Below, piece after piece: positions 1-11,613 of a stretch of 64,000 nucleotides of DNA. Source of the DNA: Mauremys mutica (lineage: Eukaryota; Chordata; Testudines; Geoemydidae). The notes below the pieces were generated by a model. The model saw nothing but the letters and a program-made list of their open reading frames with translations. It was not told where the DNA came from and ran no database searches. The translations under genes were made by a program, and so were the position numbers. Every line of letters starts with the position of its first letter. Within the stretch, counting starts at the first letter, position 1. Location: contig NC_059084.1 in NCBI RefSeq assembly GCF_020497125.1, positions 8,955,501 through 9,019,500 of the forward strand, written 5' to 3'.

Positions 1-1310
1 CTAAATAAGTTAGAAAAGCTTCTTTACTGAATAGCTGACTCGCCGTGTCTCCCCCATGGCTCTCCCAATCTTTGAAACTCTCTGGTTTGTGATTTGGGTT
101 AAGATCTTGATTATTTGCAATGGGCCGCACTGGTGAGGGAAAAGAACTGATCTTATCTCACACTAATAATTTTGAGTGAGTATTTGTGGAGACCCTTATG
201 CAAGACTCCTCCTAATTCAGCATGTATTGTATAAGAACACAACATCTAGGAGAGCGAGCAATTAAGTGTTTGCTACAACAATCAGTTGTGGGGCATAAAA
301 AAGGGCTGGAAGTAGACAGGAAGCTGGCATTTGTCCCATTTGCTGAGACAAGAAAAAATGCAGAGCACAACTTGGTATCTCAGGCATCTCAGCATTAGCA
401 GCTGTCACACACATCAATGACAAAGTCCTATAAAGGACATGCCAATTCATTTTGAAAATTGCACTGCTATTTAGACAAGTAAGATCTATATTGGATAACC
501 ATCACCTAAAAACATATCTGTGGACATCTGAGATTGCAATAATGTTGCAGTACAAAATCTCTTTAGCTAAAAAGCACATACCCGTGGAGGCAGTCAACAC
601 CAAACCATAAGTGGATATAAGAAAACAGAGGATGACCACAGCCTGGATGATTTTCCCAATCAGGCCTAATTATTAAAATTAAATTGAAAATAATTGTTTT
701 TAAGAGAACAAATCTTTTTGACTCAAGTAACTTCCACATATAGCCTATGTGTCCACAGGTGATCACTTCACTGCTGAAGAACAAATTTTTGCCAGAGTCA
801 TCAAAATAAAATTAAATGTTGCCAGCTTATTCTGTATAATTGAGCTGCTCTCTGGAATAAAAGAGCTATAACTAGAGAGATCTAGTGTGGCCATTCTCAG
901 ATACAGCAGCTTTAGTGTAGAGCCTTGCCATGATGTGTTTAAAATAAGACCTTCTATGGAGAGTTCCCTCCCACAGAGAAGCTCAAAAAAAAATCTCACC
1001 TCCTTCAAGAGGAAGAAGAGGAGAAGGAAGTGTCTGAAAATGCCTGATAACTTTTCATGCAGCATGGTTCACCAAGAACGTGTGTATGTTGAGATACGGT
1101 AGAGTGAAGTAGGAATGAAGAGGACAAAATTAACTGGCGATACTGGATACTATTTCCTCACAGTCAATCTTATGGTTCCAGTTTTAACGATAATTTTGGA
1201 TTCATTTTAACCTGTACTGTCTCAGGGTATGTTGATTAAGTAAAAAGCAAAAATGGGAAGTTCTTAATGGAGGCCACTGTAGGTAAGTCTTTCATATGAG
1301 ATGCATACCA
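1..1310. other. AT-rich unique-looking sequence
   Basis: I see no gene, RNA or repeat that I can name here. Open frames are under 105 codons, overlap on both strands and show no domain or codon bias, so I treat them as chance. Confidence 0.5.
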
Positions 1311-1480
1311 GCAGCTCTAACCACCTCGCTCATAAAACTGTTAGCCCCAAGTTTAAGGTACAGATCTGGGACATGGGAAACCCCTGGTTCAATCTCCCCT
1401 CCAGCGGAGGGGGAAGAGTGATTTGAAGAGGAATCTGCCACCCCTCAGGTGAGTACTCTGACCATTGGGGCTACAGGATA
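1311..1480. repeat. Foldback repeat with tRNA-like boxes
   Basis: The left end (1314-1327) and right end (1446-1466) both read, on the minus strand, like a tRNA A-box context (gtggttagagc-type and ggtcagagtactc). Between them GGTTCAATC at 1386-1394 matches a B-box on the plus strand. The arrangement suggests a foldback dispersed repeat built from tRNA-like halves rather than a functional tRNA gene, because no cloverleaf can be closed. The family name is not known to me. Confidence 0.4.
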
Positions 1481-1555
1481 TTCTGACACTGGGTTCCCTC
1501 AATCTCTTTGCTGAAGCTGTTTCACTAGAAACATAATTAAAGTGTCATTTGGGCC

Positions 1556-1577
1556 AGAGAGAGAGAGAGAGAGAGAA
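1556..1577. repeat. (GA)n microsatellite
   Basis: An uninterrupted run of about eleven GA units. Confidence 0.95.
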
Positions 1578-1597
1578 CACATGCACAAGCATGAGAA

Positions 1598-1700
1598 TGA
1601 CTCTACAGCCTGGTGGTGAGAGCACACTCAGGTTGTTGGAGACCCAGGATTGAGTCCCTCTGCTCCAGCGACTCATTATCCACAGTGGAAGAGCTTCAGC
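1598..1700 (+). repeat. tRNA-like SINE fragment
   Basis: The plus strand carries an A-box-like tggtggtgagagcac (1611-1625) and, about 30 bases on, an imperfect B-box gattgagtcc (1648-1657) after gagacccag. This resembles the tRNA-like half seen in the foldback repeat just upstream, in direct orientation. No anticodon stem closes, so it is not called a tRNA gene. Confidence 0.35.
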
Positions 1701-4029
1701 AGGCTTCAACAGCTCTGAGGCAGAGGAGGGGGAGAAAGGCATCCAGATGCCAAGAGGGAAGCAGCAGCATGCATGCCCACTGGCAGAAAGGTAGGTGCCT
1801 AGTGTGTAAGCAGAGTTAGGCAGCGGGGGGAGGTCATGCTTTGCAGTGGTGCCAAAACTGGGACTTAAATGCCTAAACAGAGTTTAGATGCCTAACTCCC
1901 TTTATGTATCCAGTCGATTCTGCCCAGAGTACATAAAGTTATCCCTGCAGTTTTAACTAGATAAAGTTTACATTTTCTTTCCTGAACTGTCATGTAATGT
2001 TCCTGTGGCCTTATCGGTGACTTCAACCCTTTATCCCTGAGGTGACTGCATTTTAGTCTAAGTGAAGTTATTCCTATAAAGCCCTACACTCCTGTATTTG
2101 TTAACCGTGAGTGGAAATTCCACTGACATTAATAGGAGAGTCACAAATGAAAAGAATGAAGAATTTGATCCTACTTGGAAATCACATCATCAGATACTTA
2201 AAGATTTTTGAAAATAGCTATTTTTTCCAGATGTCAGTTATTAACAACTCTGAATTCCAAGCTGCTGTTACTTTTAAATGTGACACCAAATTTGTTTAGC
2301 GTCACATCTGCAAATTTCCGGTGGAAGCCCCATTTTAATACAGTCTTGAGTTTTACAAAGCATCATGTAATATATCTAATGATCAATATTTTTGCTGAGT
2401 TAATTAAGAACCACACAGAGGTAATTTTTATTATACATGTCAGAAACAAACAGCTAAAGTAGTATTATACTGAACTTACATTTTGAAATTTATACATTAT
2501 GTTGAGATTTGCAAAGAAGCCTGGGGGATTTAGAAACATATTTCTATTATTGGATTTAATGGAAGGTGTATCAAAGACCCCCAATTGCTTTGAAAATCTC
2601 ATTCTATACTGTTAAATTCTGCAGATTTGCTATTTCAGGTATAATCTGAGGAAGAAACATCAGTTTCTATAAAAATATTTTTCATAGCATTCATCATTAA
2701 TTAAAGGTGTATTAAAAGGAATTTAAAATGTTAATCATTTGCCTATTTTCTTAGTGATCAGACATTTTCTCACTTACTATTGTAGGAAATCAAAATCTGA
2801 TCCTCTGTGCCTGTATATGTCGTTTTTACAATATGAGCTTATCAGACAGACAATCAATTGTATGGAAAGTGAAGAGTACTCTGTTTTAAATGTCTGTGCT
2901 AGGAAAATTGCAGATACCAGCCCTACTGAGCATTCCTAAACCTGTTAGTAACAGAGCAGGATATTTCTCCGTTTTTTTTCCAGCTCTACTGCTGTGAATA
3001 TATTGAGCCTGCTGTGGATAAATAACAGAAATGTTGAATCATCAGCACACTCTGGATGATCTCCTTTTAACCTAATCAGCCTAAACTGGGTACAGGATTG
3101 TCAAAAAGTGGATATTAATATAACTGAAGCATCCTCATGCATATCAGGTCCTGCAGATAAAATGGCTCTGAGGCACATGGTTCTACAGGAAATGAAACAT
3201 CATTGATGAACATCAGTTTTTCATTTTAAATATTAAAACAGGCCACAGGACTTTGCCCTTTTAGAGTGGGACTGAAGAGACATTTGAAAGGTTAATTAAA
3301 TGACTGACATGCATGAGGGACAATAAGCAATTCTTGTAGAGAAAGGTCTACTCATAGAAGGCTCCTGTTTGAACGGAATGTAAACATTAGGAACAAAGTT
3401 TTAGTTGTGTGGGTTTCCCCGGTGCTATCTTTGCTTTATCTTTTCATATATGTCTCAGCTTTAGGTTTCTTTATTATTAAGTTTAGCTTCATTTGTTTAG
3501 ATTTAGGTTTTCTTTATTTCTTGAATTTTATTTTGGATTTGAAATAATGCTGAATAATGAAATAATGAACTGGGGGTGAGAAAAAGTGGGTTCAGGCCCA
3601 ACAAAATGGCTCCTCCCTCACCCTCATAACGGGGCCTCTCGTTTTCCCTCCTGTGCTGCTACCTGCTATGTTGCCTCAGCTTCAGGTATCCCTTTGTCTA
3701 CAGGGCTCCCATCTCCACAGATCATAAAAGCCATTGCCACAAATGGCAGCCTTGGGGGCAACGTGAAAAGACAGAGCAAGGACTAAATGAATCACAGAGA
3801 TGGAACTCCTGCTCCCATCCTCTGGTCAGGGTTGAGGCCCATTTGCAGGACAGTGATGAGGAAGCTTCCATTCCAAATATCCAGACTGCACATGTGTTGG
3901 TGGCACCAGGCATGGCCCAGTGTTAACAGAGGGGTGGAAAATGACAGTGCCAATAAGGCCTCCCTGTATCAGGCCTTTGGCCGGCTTGCTTGCCCGAACC
4001 GCTTCCATGTTTAGACTTTAATTAACCCC
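1701..4029. other. Unique-looking AT-rich stretch
   Basis: Nothing is recognised up to about 3540. From 3580 the base composition shifts to more GC and runs straight into the LTR-like block that follows; 3580-4029 could therefore be the internal 3' part of the same decayed element, but no protein motif supports this. Confidence 0.4.
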
Positions 4030-4311
4030 ACAGGCCAGATGGAAAGAATGGAATGTGTGGCAACTAGTTATCAGTACCAGGAGGCAATTATACAGCCTGC
4101 TTGCACCTGGCTGAAGGGAGTGAAACAGAATGACCGGTCAAGAAAAGTTACTAACAAAATGATGTATTTTCTGCCAAGTATGATTTAACCTGTTTAGAGT
4201 AATTGCTACTTTATCATGTATTTGCTGTATGGGAACTAAAAGGGAGGGAGAAGGGGGGGGAAGGGGGAGCTGGGCAGTGGGGGGTAATAAAGATGCTTAG
4301 TTGAAATCATG

Positions 4312-4319
4312 TATAAAAA
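4312..4319 (+). promoter_or_regulatory. TATA box in LTR-like block
   Basis: TATAAAAA located 81 bases before an AATAAA signal, the geometry of a retroviral-type U3/R junction. Confidence 0.5.
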
Positions 4320-4392
4320 AAGAGAGCTGCTTGTATGGAGTGTGCTTGATTTGAGACGTGTCTGTGTCTCCAAGCACCGCTTTGAGATCTCA

Positions 4393-4398
4393 AATAAA
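4393..4398 (+). terminator. Poly(A) signal of LTR-like block
   Basis: AATAAA followed by a T-run and a GT-rich stretch (ctggtgtgtctattgg), as in retroelement R/U5 regions. Confidence 0.5.
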
Positions 4399-4506
4399 CC
4401 TTTTTTTTTGCTTCTCCACCCTGGTGTGTCTATTGGAGCGAGGCACTCCGGGCAACGAACCACTGTTGCTGTCGCCTCGGGCCTCTGTGCCGGCAACAGA
4501 TGTTTA

Positions 4507-4652
4507 GGGCCAGACTGTGAATCCCTTACTCCCACTGGTAAGCACTTACTCAGAGGAGCAGCCCTCACTGAAGTCAATTACAACTACTCAATGGGAGCAT
4601 GCACAGAGTAAGATGCAATTTGTGATGAGTAAGGGTATAAGAATCTAGTCCT
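4507..4652. mobile_element. Foldback MITE
   Basis: The ends are imperfect inverted repeats: gggccagactgtgaatccct on the left and, reverse-complemented, a similar ggactagattcttataccct on the right, followed on both sides by ttactc. Length is about 146 bp. This type of foldback element (ends reading gggccaga...cccttactc) recurs in partial form elsewhere in this window. Confidence 0.5.
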
Positions 4653-4725
4653 CAGTGGAAAGTCAGTTTCTGCAACAAGAGCTATTAGCTCCCCATCCTT
4701 CACAAGCCCTTAATTTACTCCAGAG

Positions 4726-5448
4726 CAGTGGTTCCCAAATTTAACAACCTGTGAATCCCTTTCACTAAAATGTCACGTCTCGTGAAACCCCTGCTAAAAA
4801 TGAATATTTCCAGGGATTTCTCCTTTACCTGAGTATAAATTATAAAAGCAGTAATCTTGGAAATATAAAATGTGTTTTTATGACATGCTTATTGCACACT
4901 ATTTATTATTAATTATTTATCATTACAGTATTTTTATTACATTATGAAAACGGCAACACTCTTCCAAGATCTCACTTTTGTAGCTTGTATCACTTTGAAT
5001 ATGTCTGTTACAAGACAAGGCTCCGATGTTTCATCAAAGAGTATCAGATGTGAAATAGCATGAAGGTATTTAAGAAGCCAACTCAAAGAGTTCCTCCTAC
5101 ACAAGCATTCCAGTCTTGAACAGTCCAGGCAGACAACACACGTTACAACAAAGCTTAAACTTGTTCTTCATAATAATTTAAAAACAATGCTAGTTGCCTA
5201 TTTAATTTTAAAAACAGCAAAAAATATCTACCTCCCTTTCCATTTCTTATAAGGAGTCTTGAAGTTTAAATCTCCTCACTGTGATCAATATGCTTGCTTT
5301 GATCTGCTTAACTCTTGGAAGTCCAGGAGCTCTGGGCTGCTGGCCCCGTGCTGCCCGAGGTCTCTAGGGACAGCTCTGTCTGCCATTTGGGAATTTTTCC
5401 CTGAGAACCCCCTGTAACATTTTGTGAACCCCCATTTGCTAACCACTG
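4726..5448. mobile_element. hAT-type non-autonomous element, 723 bp
   Basis: Left end CAGTGGTTCCCAAATTT and right end, reverse-complemented, CAGTGGTTAGCAAATGG form terminal inverted repeats of the CAG...CTG kind typical of hAT transposons. Flanking 8-bp duplications ctccagag (4718-4725) and ctccatag (5449-5456) match at 7 of 8 positions. No transposase frame remains inside. The interior 4850-5280 is AT-rich and featureless; the last 170 bp are GC-richer. Confidence 0.8.
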
Positions 5449-5548
5449 CTCCATAGGTATGTAATAATGGGACATGAACCATTCACCTGACTTTACCATC
5501 TTTTGGGAAAATGGCGGAGTAAGGAAAATGCTTGGAGCCATAAGCTTA

Positions 5549-5844
5549 GGGCTAGTCTACACTTACCTGCCGGGTCGATGCGGTGAGTTCGACTTCTCGG
5601 AGTTCGAACTATCGCGTCTAATCTGGACGCGATAGTTCGAACTCCCCGCGCGCTCCGGTCAACTCCGGTACTCCACCACTGCAAACGGCGGTGGCGGAGT
5701 CAACCTTGGAGCCGCGGACTTCGATCCCGCGGCGTCTGGACGGGTAAGTAGTTCGAACTAGGGTACTTCGAGTTCAGCTACGCTATTCACGTAGCTGAAC
5801 TTGCGTACCCTAGTTTGACCCCCGCCCTTAGTGTAGACCTGCCC
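5549..5844. mobile_element. PIF/Harbinger-type MITE with two hairpins
   Basis: The ends GGGCTAGTCTACACTTA and (reverse complement of the right end) GGGCAGGTCTACACTAA match at 14 of 17 bases and are flanked by TTA on both sides (5546-5548, 5845-5847), the 3-bp target typical of PIF/Harbinger elements. Inside, 5599-5618 and 5626-5645 are perfect 20-base inverted arms with a 7-base loop; 5757-5782 and 5790-5814 form a second stem of 12 plus 10 pairs with a small internal loop. It is 296 bp, with no ORF, and its CpG density is far above the surrounding DNA. Confidence 0.75.
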
Positions 5845-5847
5845 TTA

Positions 5848-7359
5848 GAGGAGGCCTCTTTGTGTCTAAAAAAGGAGGTGAAACCCTGGTTCCATTGACT
5901 TCAATGGGAATTTTGCAATTGACTTCAGTAGGATCAGGATTTCATCCACAGACTAAGTGCGTTGAAGGATCCCCCTCCAGCAATAGGGGAGGATCAGGTT
6001 TGTGGGGCAAACACCTGTGCCCACCACTATTTATGAGTGCATAGTCAGAAGCCAAAATTAGGTACTCTTGAAATGCAGGATCTTAATATTTTAAATTATA
6101 TTGAAACCCCCAACAAATGTATAGATATAAATATATATACACACACACACATAAGTTCCCCATCAGATTTGTGCCTGTAGTTCTTTTACACCATTTATTA
6201 AAACATCTATCAATTTTTAGAGTAGGCAGCCTACAGCATTTAAACAGCTGCAAATATGCTTTAATTTTTTTGCCTGCTGGTCATGAACATTTTTAACATA
6301 TGTTCTAGGTACCAGAAACGAATACTGAAAAGATTCGTGTTCTTTGCCCTACACATTTACTGGGAGAGAACAAATCTATACATTTCCTGCTGGCTTGAAT
6401 TCCTGCTGTGACATCTTGAAGTGCTTAATAATTTCATTAAAGCTTTGCAGAAAAAAAATATAATAAAAATCTGCCATACAGCTACCAAGACTTTGCACTC
6501 TTGCAGCATTGGTCATAGAAGTTTTGTTAACAGCAGATATAAAAAATGCTCAAGGCATTCAAAAGAATATTTTCAGGGAGGAAAAAAGTGAATGAAATGT
6601 TGGAGGCAATCATAATTATGTTTTAAAGAGAGATTTTGATTGCTTAACCTGAGTCACCTAGGGCATAATGATTACAAAATTCATAACTCTTCCCATCTTA
6701 CAGTAAATGGAAACGTCTTAATAATCTAAAAAATATTGCAGTATCTTTCTCTAGTCTGTGTGAATCAATGATATTTATAACCCTGGAGGTATTGAATTTC
6801 TTTTGTATCAAGGAACACCAATAATAATGTACTATTCCATTATAAAAGAACATCTCAGAAAAGTGAACATTTTCCAAGACCAAGAGAGTGGAGAAAGTTA
6901 AAGCCTAGTATCTATGATCCCAAGAAACATGATGGTCTTTTTCAACCAGTTAGAAAGATCTAATGTTCTCAGCAGTTTATAGTACAGAATGTAAAAATAA
7001 GATAAAAAATGTGGACTGGAAGCGAATTAGCAAGATCTGTAACTGAGTTTATTTGACAAATTAGTGGACAGCTTTACAGTCTAAAACTAAAGCAGCATTT
7101 TGACCCAAGCTAAATAAACAGAATCGCTTAAAAAAATGAGTGAACAAAAGCCAACATAGGTTTGCAGTGTGATGTGATGGATAAAAGTAATCCTTTGAGA
7201 AACTGAATGGGATTAGGTGGCCCACAGAAAAGGGAAGCAGTGGGAGTCTGGCCTCATAACCTCATAGACTTCCCAGGGTGTGATTCCTCTGCTCATGTAA
7301 ACATACTCATGGGAGCTCAACGAGAGCTACAGCAAGTATAAATAGTAGTGTAGTCACAG
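5848..7359. other. Unique-looking AT-rich stretch
   Basis: No gene or named repeat is seen except a short AT/AC microsatellite at about 6121-6152. The 6400-7200 part is AT-rich with no open frame worth reporting. Confidence 0.5.
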
Positions 7360-7587
7360 TAGGATGGGCAGCGGCAGTGGAGATAAGGCTGGAGTGTGCC
7401 GAGTACAAACCCACCTGGAAACAATGGGCAGTAGCTCAGCCAGGCCTCAGCTGCTGCTGCCCATGCTACTGAGAGCCTGGGTTTCAGCCTAAGTCCAAAT
7501 GCCTACCCTGCAATTTTAAAGCCCTGCAGCCCAAGCCTGCCGACACGGGCCAACTGCGGGTGTTTAATTGAAGTGTAGACCTACCCA
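7360..7587. mobile_element. MITE fragment, gtgtagacctaccc end
   Basis: The right end reads gtttaattgaagtgtagacctaccc, the same terminal type as elements at 11239, 30233 and 41816. The left end is not clearly delimited; the interior is GC-rich with the cagcccaagcctg-type stretch shared with the 41.9-kb copy. Likely a truncated or nested hAT-like MITE. Confidence 0.5.
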
Positions 7588-7906
7588 TTGAGGTTACCTG
7601 CACACATGCTTTGTGTAGTCTCTACCTTGGACCTGCCAGGTGTTTATCCCCACCAACCACTCCATAAGTGGGGGGTACATTAACTAATTAGGCACAAGGG
7701 CAGAGGGACCATTCCCACAGCATGGGATATAATTTTTTATAATTTACTGTTAATATTGTGTATTAATTATACAAAACATAGCAGAGGAGACCCCCCGAAG
7801 ACACAATATCATAATATGCATGGTGACCATGATAAAGGCATATATGAATGGCATTTTAAATGATCCAGTTTCGTTGCTGAATATCTTGTATCTTTACGTA
7901 CCAAGG

Positions 7907-8031
7907 GTGGGATTTTCAAAAGCATTCAGGATTGGCCTAACTCTGTTCCTATTCAAGTGAATGGGAGTTTTTCCATGGACTTTAACAGAAGAGACGTTAG
8001 ACCAATGGCTCAGTACTTTTGAGAATCCCAC
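7907..8031. mobile_element. Foldback MITE, 125 bp
   Basis: Terminal inverted repeats GTGGGATTTTCAAAAGCATTC and, reverse-complemented from the right end, GTGGGATTCTCAAAAGTACTG. A related end pair occurs at 24605-24726. Confidence 0.6.
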
Positions 8032-8137
8032 TTTATGTGTATTGTTACAATTAAATATGTACCTTGCTTCCTGGCCATTAGTGTGAAATTCATCCCCAAG
8101 ACCATCAAAAGCACAACGTGCGTCCTGAAAATAAAGA

Positions 8138-8380
8138 CTTAAATTATTATTATTTGTATTACCGGTGCACCTAGGAACCCTAGTTATGGGCCAGGAGGCT
8201 CTTTTGTGCTGGGTCCTGTACAAACACAGAAAAAAACAGATGGCCCCTGCCCCAGAGAGCTTACAATCTACATATAAGGCAAGAGACTACAGATGACTAC
8301 AAAGTGACAGTTGGGGGAGTACAAAGAAATATTTACACAATACGGATCAATTAACATAGTGCATAGGCCTTATACTGATC
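8138..8380 (+). repeat. Unnamed amniote dispersed repeat, copy 1
   Basis: Starts with tattattatttgtatt, passes through cacctaggaaccctagtta, then gtacaaacacagaaaaaaac and cccctgccccagagagctt. The same ordered landmarks recur at 8640-8720, 41170-41430 and 57522-57640, so it is a dispersed family. I recognise the pattern from reptile and bird DNA but not its class. No target duplications are visible. Confidence 0.6.
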
Positions 8381-8635
8381 CCTTGCAGAGAGCAAGTTTC
8401 AATCTAATTTTTTGGAAGGAGAGTGAAACCTTTTATTTATTACAGAGAGGTGTGTTGCAAAGAGGGACGTTATGATGGGTTTCAGTGGAGTTTTGAGATA
8501 GATTACAGGAGTCTACTGCAAAGGGTAGCTTATTACTTTGGGAGCCTTATAAAGAAGCAATTCCGTCAGCGTATACTTTGGCCCAGCTAAATAGAGGACG
8601 ATGCTTATATCACTGCTATATAAGTAAGTCTAAAA

Positions 8636-8720
8636 GGTGTATCTGGTGCTTTACAGCTATAAGGAGACAGGGTCCTTGCCCCAAAGTGTTTACAGTCTAA
8701 CTATTAAAGAAGCACATGAA
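8636..8720 (+). repeat. Unnamed amniote dispersed repeat, copy 2 (partial)
   Basis: Contains ggtgctttacagctataagg and gtccttgccccaaagtgttt followed by acagtctaac, matching the middle of the 8138 copy in the same orientation. Confidence 0.5.
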
Positions 8721-11200
8721 GTGTAGGGGAAGGGATGCAAGAAAACAAGCAAATGAGTGGTGGAGTAAAGAAGTAATCTTGCTAGTTCCTCTGCAGCACC
8801 AGGGAATGAGAACTAAAATAAAATTGTGTGTAAAGCCATTATATTATAGGGGAAGATAAAGCATGGCTTTTCAGAAGACAAACACTTCAATCTATATGCA
8901 CTAGGTATTCATATTGTCTCTTGTTATACTTTTCTACCCTTGGAAATGACACCTGATTTCTCATCCCTATGCATCAAACTAGGAATGTGCTCTTATGTTT
9001 TGAGGCATTAAATAAGATTTACTCCACAGTAACTTCATTCTGACTTACCGAAGGAGGATTTGCCATGCCCAGCGCTTCTGTCATAATGGAAAATCTTCTC
9101 CAAGAAATGCAGAGCTTAGTGAAAAAGTTACTATTACAAATGTCTTGATACTTCGTTTTGACAGTCCAGACCATCAAACACAACTACTCTAGAACTACTT
9201 GTAGAAAATAAGGGATTAAAGAGTTAGCACCAGCTAGACATGTGAAGAAAGATGCAGGTGCTCCTCTCAGGCTTGTTACATGTTTAATATGTCACTTGTA
9301 GGTATGCTTAGTAGATAAAAAGAATACTCTACATTCAGGGTTTTGTTCTGGATCATTGCCAACACTATGGGGTACATATTCACCACAAAGTACTTGTGAA
9401 TAAAATGTGCCAATCATCTTACATTTAACACTGGCTCTAATCCTCCATACAGTGCACTGCAAATTCAACCCTATCTGGGTGTATCAATTTCAAAATTAGC
9501 CTTTTTGATATAGAGAGTCAATGTTGGTCCATCATTTCTTGCATCTTGGAGTGGTAAAGGTCAATCCTGCAGAAATGCTCTCCCCTATGCACACAGCATT
9601 GTTTAATTGGCTGGGTTCATTATAGTTTTGTTTTGTTTTTCCTTCTCCTCACAAGCATTAAATATTGACCAATATCAGAGGCAAGATACTAGAAAAGATG
9701 GACAAACCGCTTGATCCTATGTCCCTCGGATACAGAGCTTCCTTTCCATAGAACTAATTTTGACAGCCTCGTGCTTTGCATGTCATAATAGGATACAATA
9801 ATGCTTGATTTTATCCAGTTACTTTCATACGCGTGTTACTTTAAAGGGCTTTATATAGCAATGAATGGAGTAGCTAATATGTTCTTAACAATAGCTGGCA
9901 CAGCCTCAGACACTGGGGTTATCACCTTCATTTGACAATTTTCATGGGAATCTTTGACTTTCACCTGAACTGTCACCAAAGAATGGCTCATAGGAGAATG
10001 AAGTCCTACTGAGGACTGTATTAAAAAGGGAGACTTTATGATACACATTAATGGAGGTCAGAGACAAGGCCACCCTTCTCATTTATGAAGGGAGAGCACT
10101 AGATTGTAACGATGGCATCGGGATGGGAAAACTAATAAAGTCATTCCCATGGTTCAGGCAGAATTAGCACATCTGGCCCCATTAAGTAAAATCTTTTTTT
10201 CCTTAAATATACAGCCTGCGGCTGCCTGTACATGTGATTCTGCAGACAGTGTAAGGCTACTAACACGCAGAGCACCATTTGGAGCAGGTAGCTTTTGTGT
10301 GAGAATCACAGGCAACAGACATTCCACCCAGGGAAGAAAGATTGATTCATGATTCCTAGCAGTCCTTGATTAAAAGGACACCGTTCTTCATAGTAAAAAG
10401 AAAACTAAAGGTTACGTGGCAGTGATCATAGGTTGTAATTCTGGGATTATATTGAGGAATTCACTAAATATACTCTAAGAGATCATCTTTCCTGTTTAAT
10501 TCAAACAGGACTAAGGTTGGACCAAGGATGGTCATACTTGAATATCTTATTTTCAATGGCAGCACTGATGCCTGGCCAGAATAGGAAATCCTGGGCTCTG
10601 TTCTTATGAGTCTCGCAACCCAACTGAACACTGTAGATTATGCTCAGCATTTCGGACCTCATGCGCGTGCTCATTCATGAATGAATACCTTTGCTGGCAC
10701 AGGAGTAAAAATATCTTTCCAAACAACAGCCACTCCCCACATACTCTCACAATCAAAAACCTGTTTGCACTAATATTTGGGAAGAGTGAATCCCAGGGAG
10801 GATGAACGTGGTAATGTAAACAAATTTGCAAAACTCCTTTTTGGAACGTTCAACCAGCTATCCTGGATACAGACCTGTTTATCCTGGACAGCCTACGAGA
10901 TATAAAAGATACCTGAAACCTTTTCCAAAATTGCATATGTATTGATGCTTGTGGTTCCACACTCAAGAATCCATTACCCCAATTCCTTTCCATGTTCAGA
11001 AATCTAATCTGAAACTATCCAGGTTAGCAATTAGAAGCCTTATATTTAGGAAGAGTCAACCAGCTATCAAAATAGCTTAAAAACCTGCCTTTCACTGTAA
11101 GTGTTAAGCATTATAGTAAAAAAACAAAACCCCTTCAGTCCAGAATAACACAACTGGCCATGAACAGCTGAAGACATTTCAGAATTAAAAAAAAAAAAGG
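8721..11200. other. Unique-looking AT-rich stretch
   Basis: I see no named repeat, gene or RNA. It ends in a poly(A)/poly(G) low-complexity run at about 11188-11210. Confidence 0.5.
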
Positions 11201-11238
11201 GGGGGGGCGGCGCAGGGAGTAGTAACTAAAGAGGGCTC

Positions 11239-11419
11239 AGGGTTATGTTTACACTATGATAAAAGACTCCGTGCCTGAGAGTCCCTGAGCCCAAACATCT
11301 ACCCTGCAATTTTTAGTGCCCCCGTCCCTGCTGACTGAGCTCCATGAGCCTGCGTTAGCAGACCTGGGCTCTGAGACTCAGTCCCGTGGGTTTTTTAATC
11401 TCAGTGTAGACATACCCAA
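11239..11419. mobile_element. hAT-like MITE, gggtatgtctaca-type ends
   Basis: Left end agggttatgtttacactatg and right end (reverse complement) tgggtatgtctacactgaga are inverted, followed on each side by a related attaaaa-type tract. Length about 181 bp. Target duplications are not clear. Confidence 0.6.
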
Positions 11420-11613
11420 GGAGTCCCCTCCTTAATTATTACTCCACCTTCCCCTCCCCACCCCTGCGGGGTTTTTTGGATTTTGAAGTGTCTTCAGTGG
11501 TTTGTGGCCAGCTGTGTCATTCTGGATTGAAGTGCTGGTTTAGTTATTTATTTAAACTATAATGCCGAATGCTTACCGTGAAAAGCAAGTTTTTCAGCTA
11601 TTTTGATAGCGTA

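Larger units (their letters stand above)
4030..4498 (+). mobile_element. Solo LTR-like block (retroelement relic)
   Basis: The block has the order expected of an LTR on the plus strand: a purine-rich run (4240-4275), a TATA box gtataaaaaa (4311-4320), a poly(A) signal AATAAA (4393-4398) 81 bases later, a short GT-rich U5 and a plausible ...CA end at 4498. The spacing of TATA to poly(A) signal fits a short R region. I could not find the 5' boundary or matching target duplications, so the start is approximate. No open reading frame for gag, pol or env lies beside it. Confidence 0.5.

Noticed and set aside
1598..1700. Possible tRNA gene
   Set aside because: A- and B-box-like words are present but acceptor and anticodon stems do not pair.
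5549..5844. CpG island promoter
   Set aside because: The CpG-rich segment coincides exactly with a MITE bounded by TTA targets, so its composition comes from the element.
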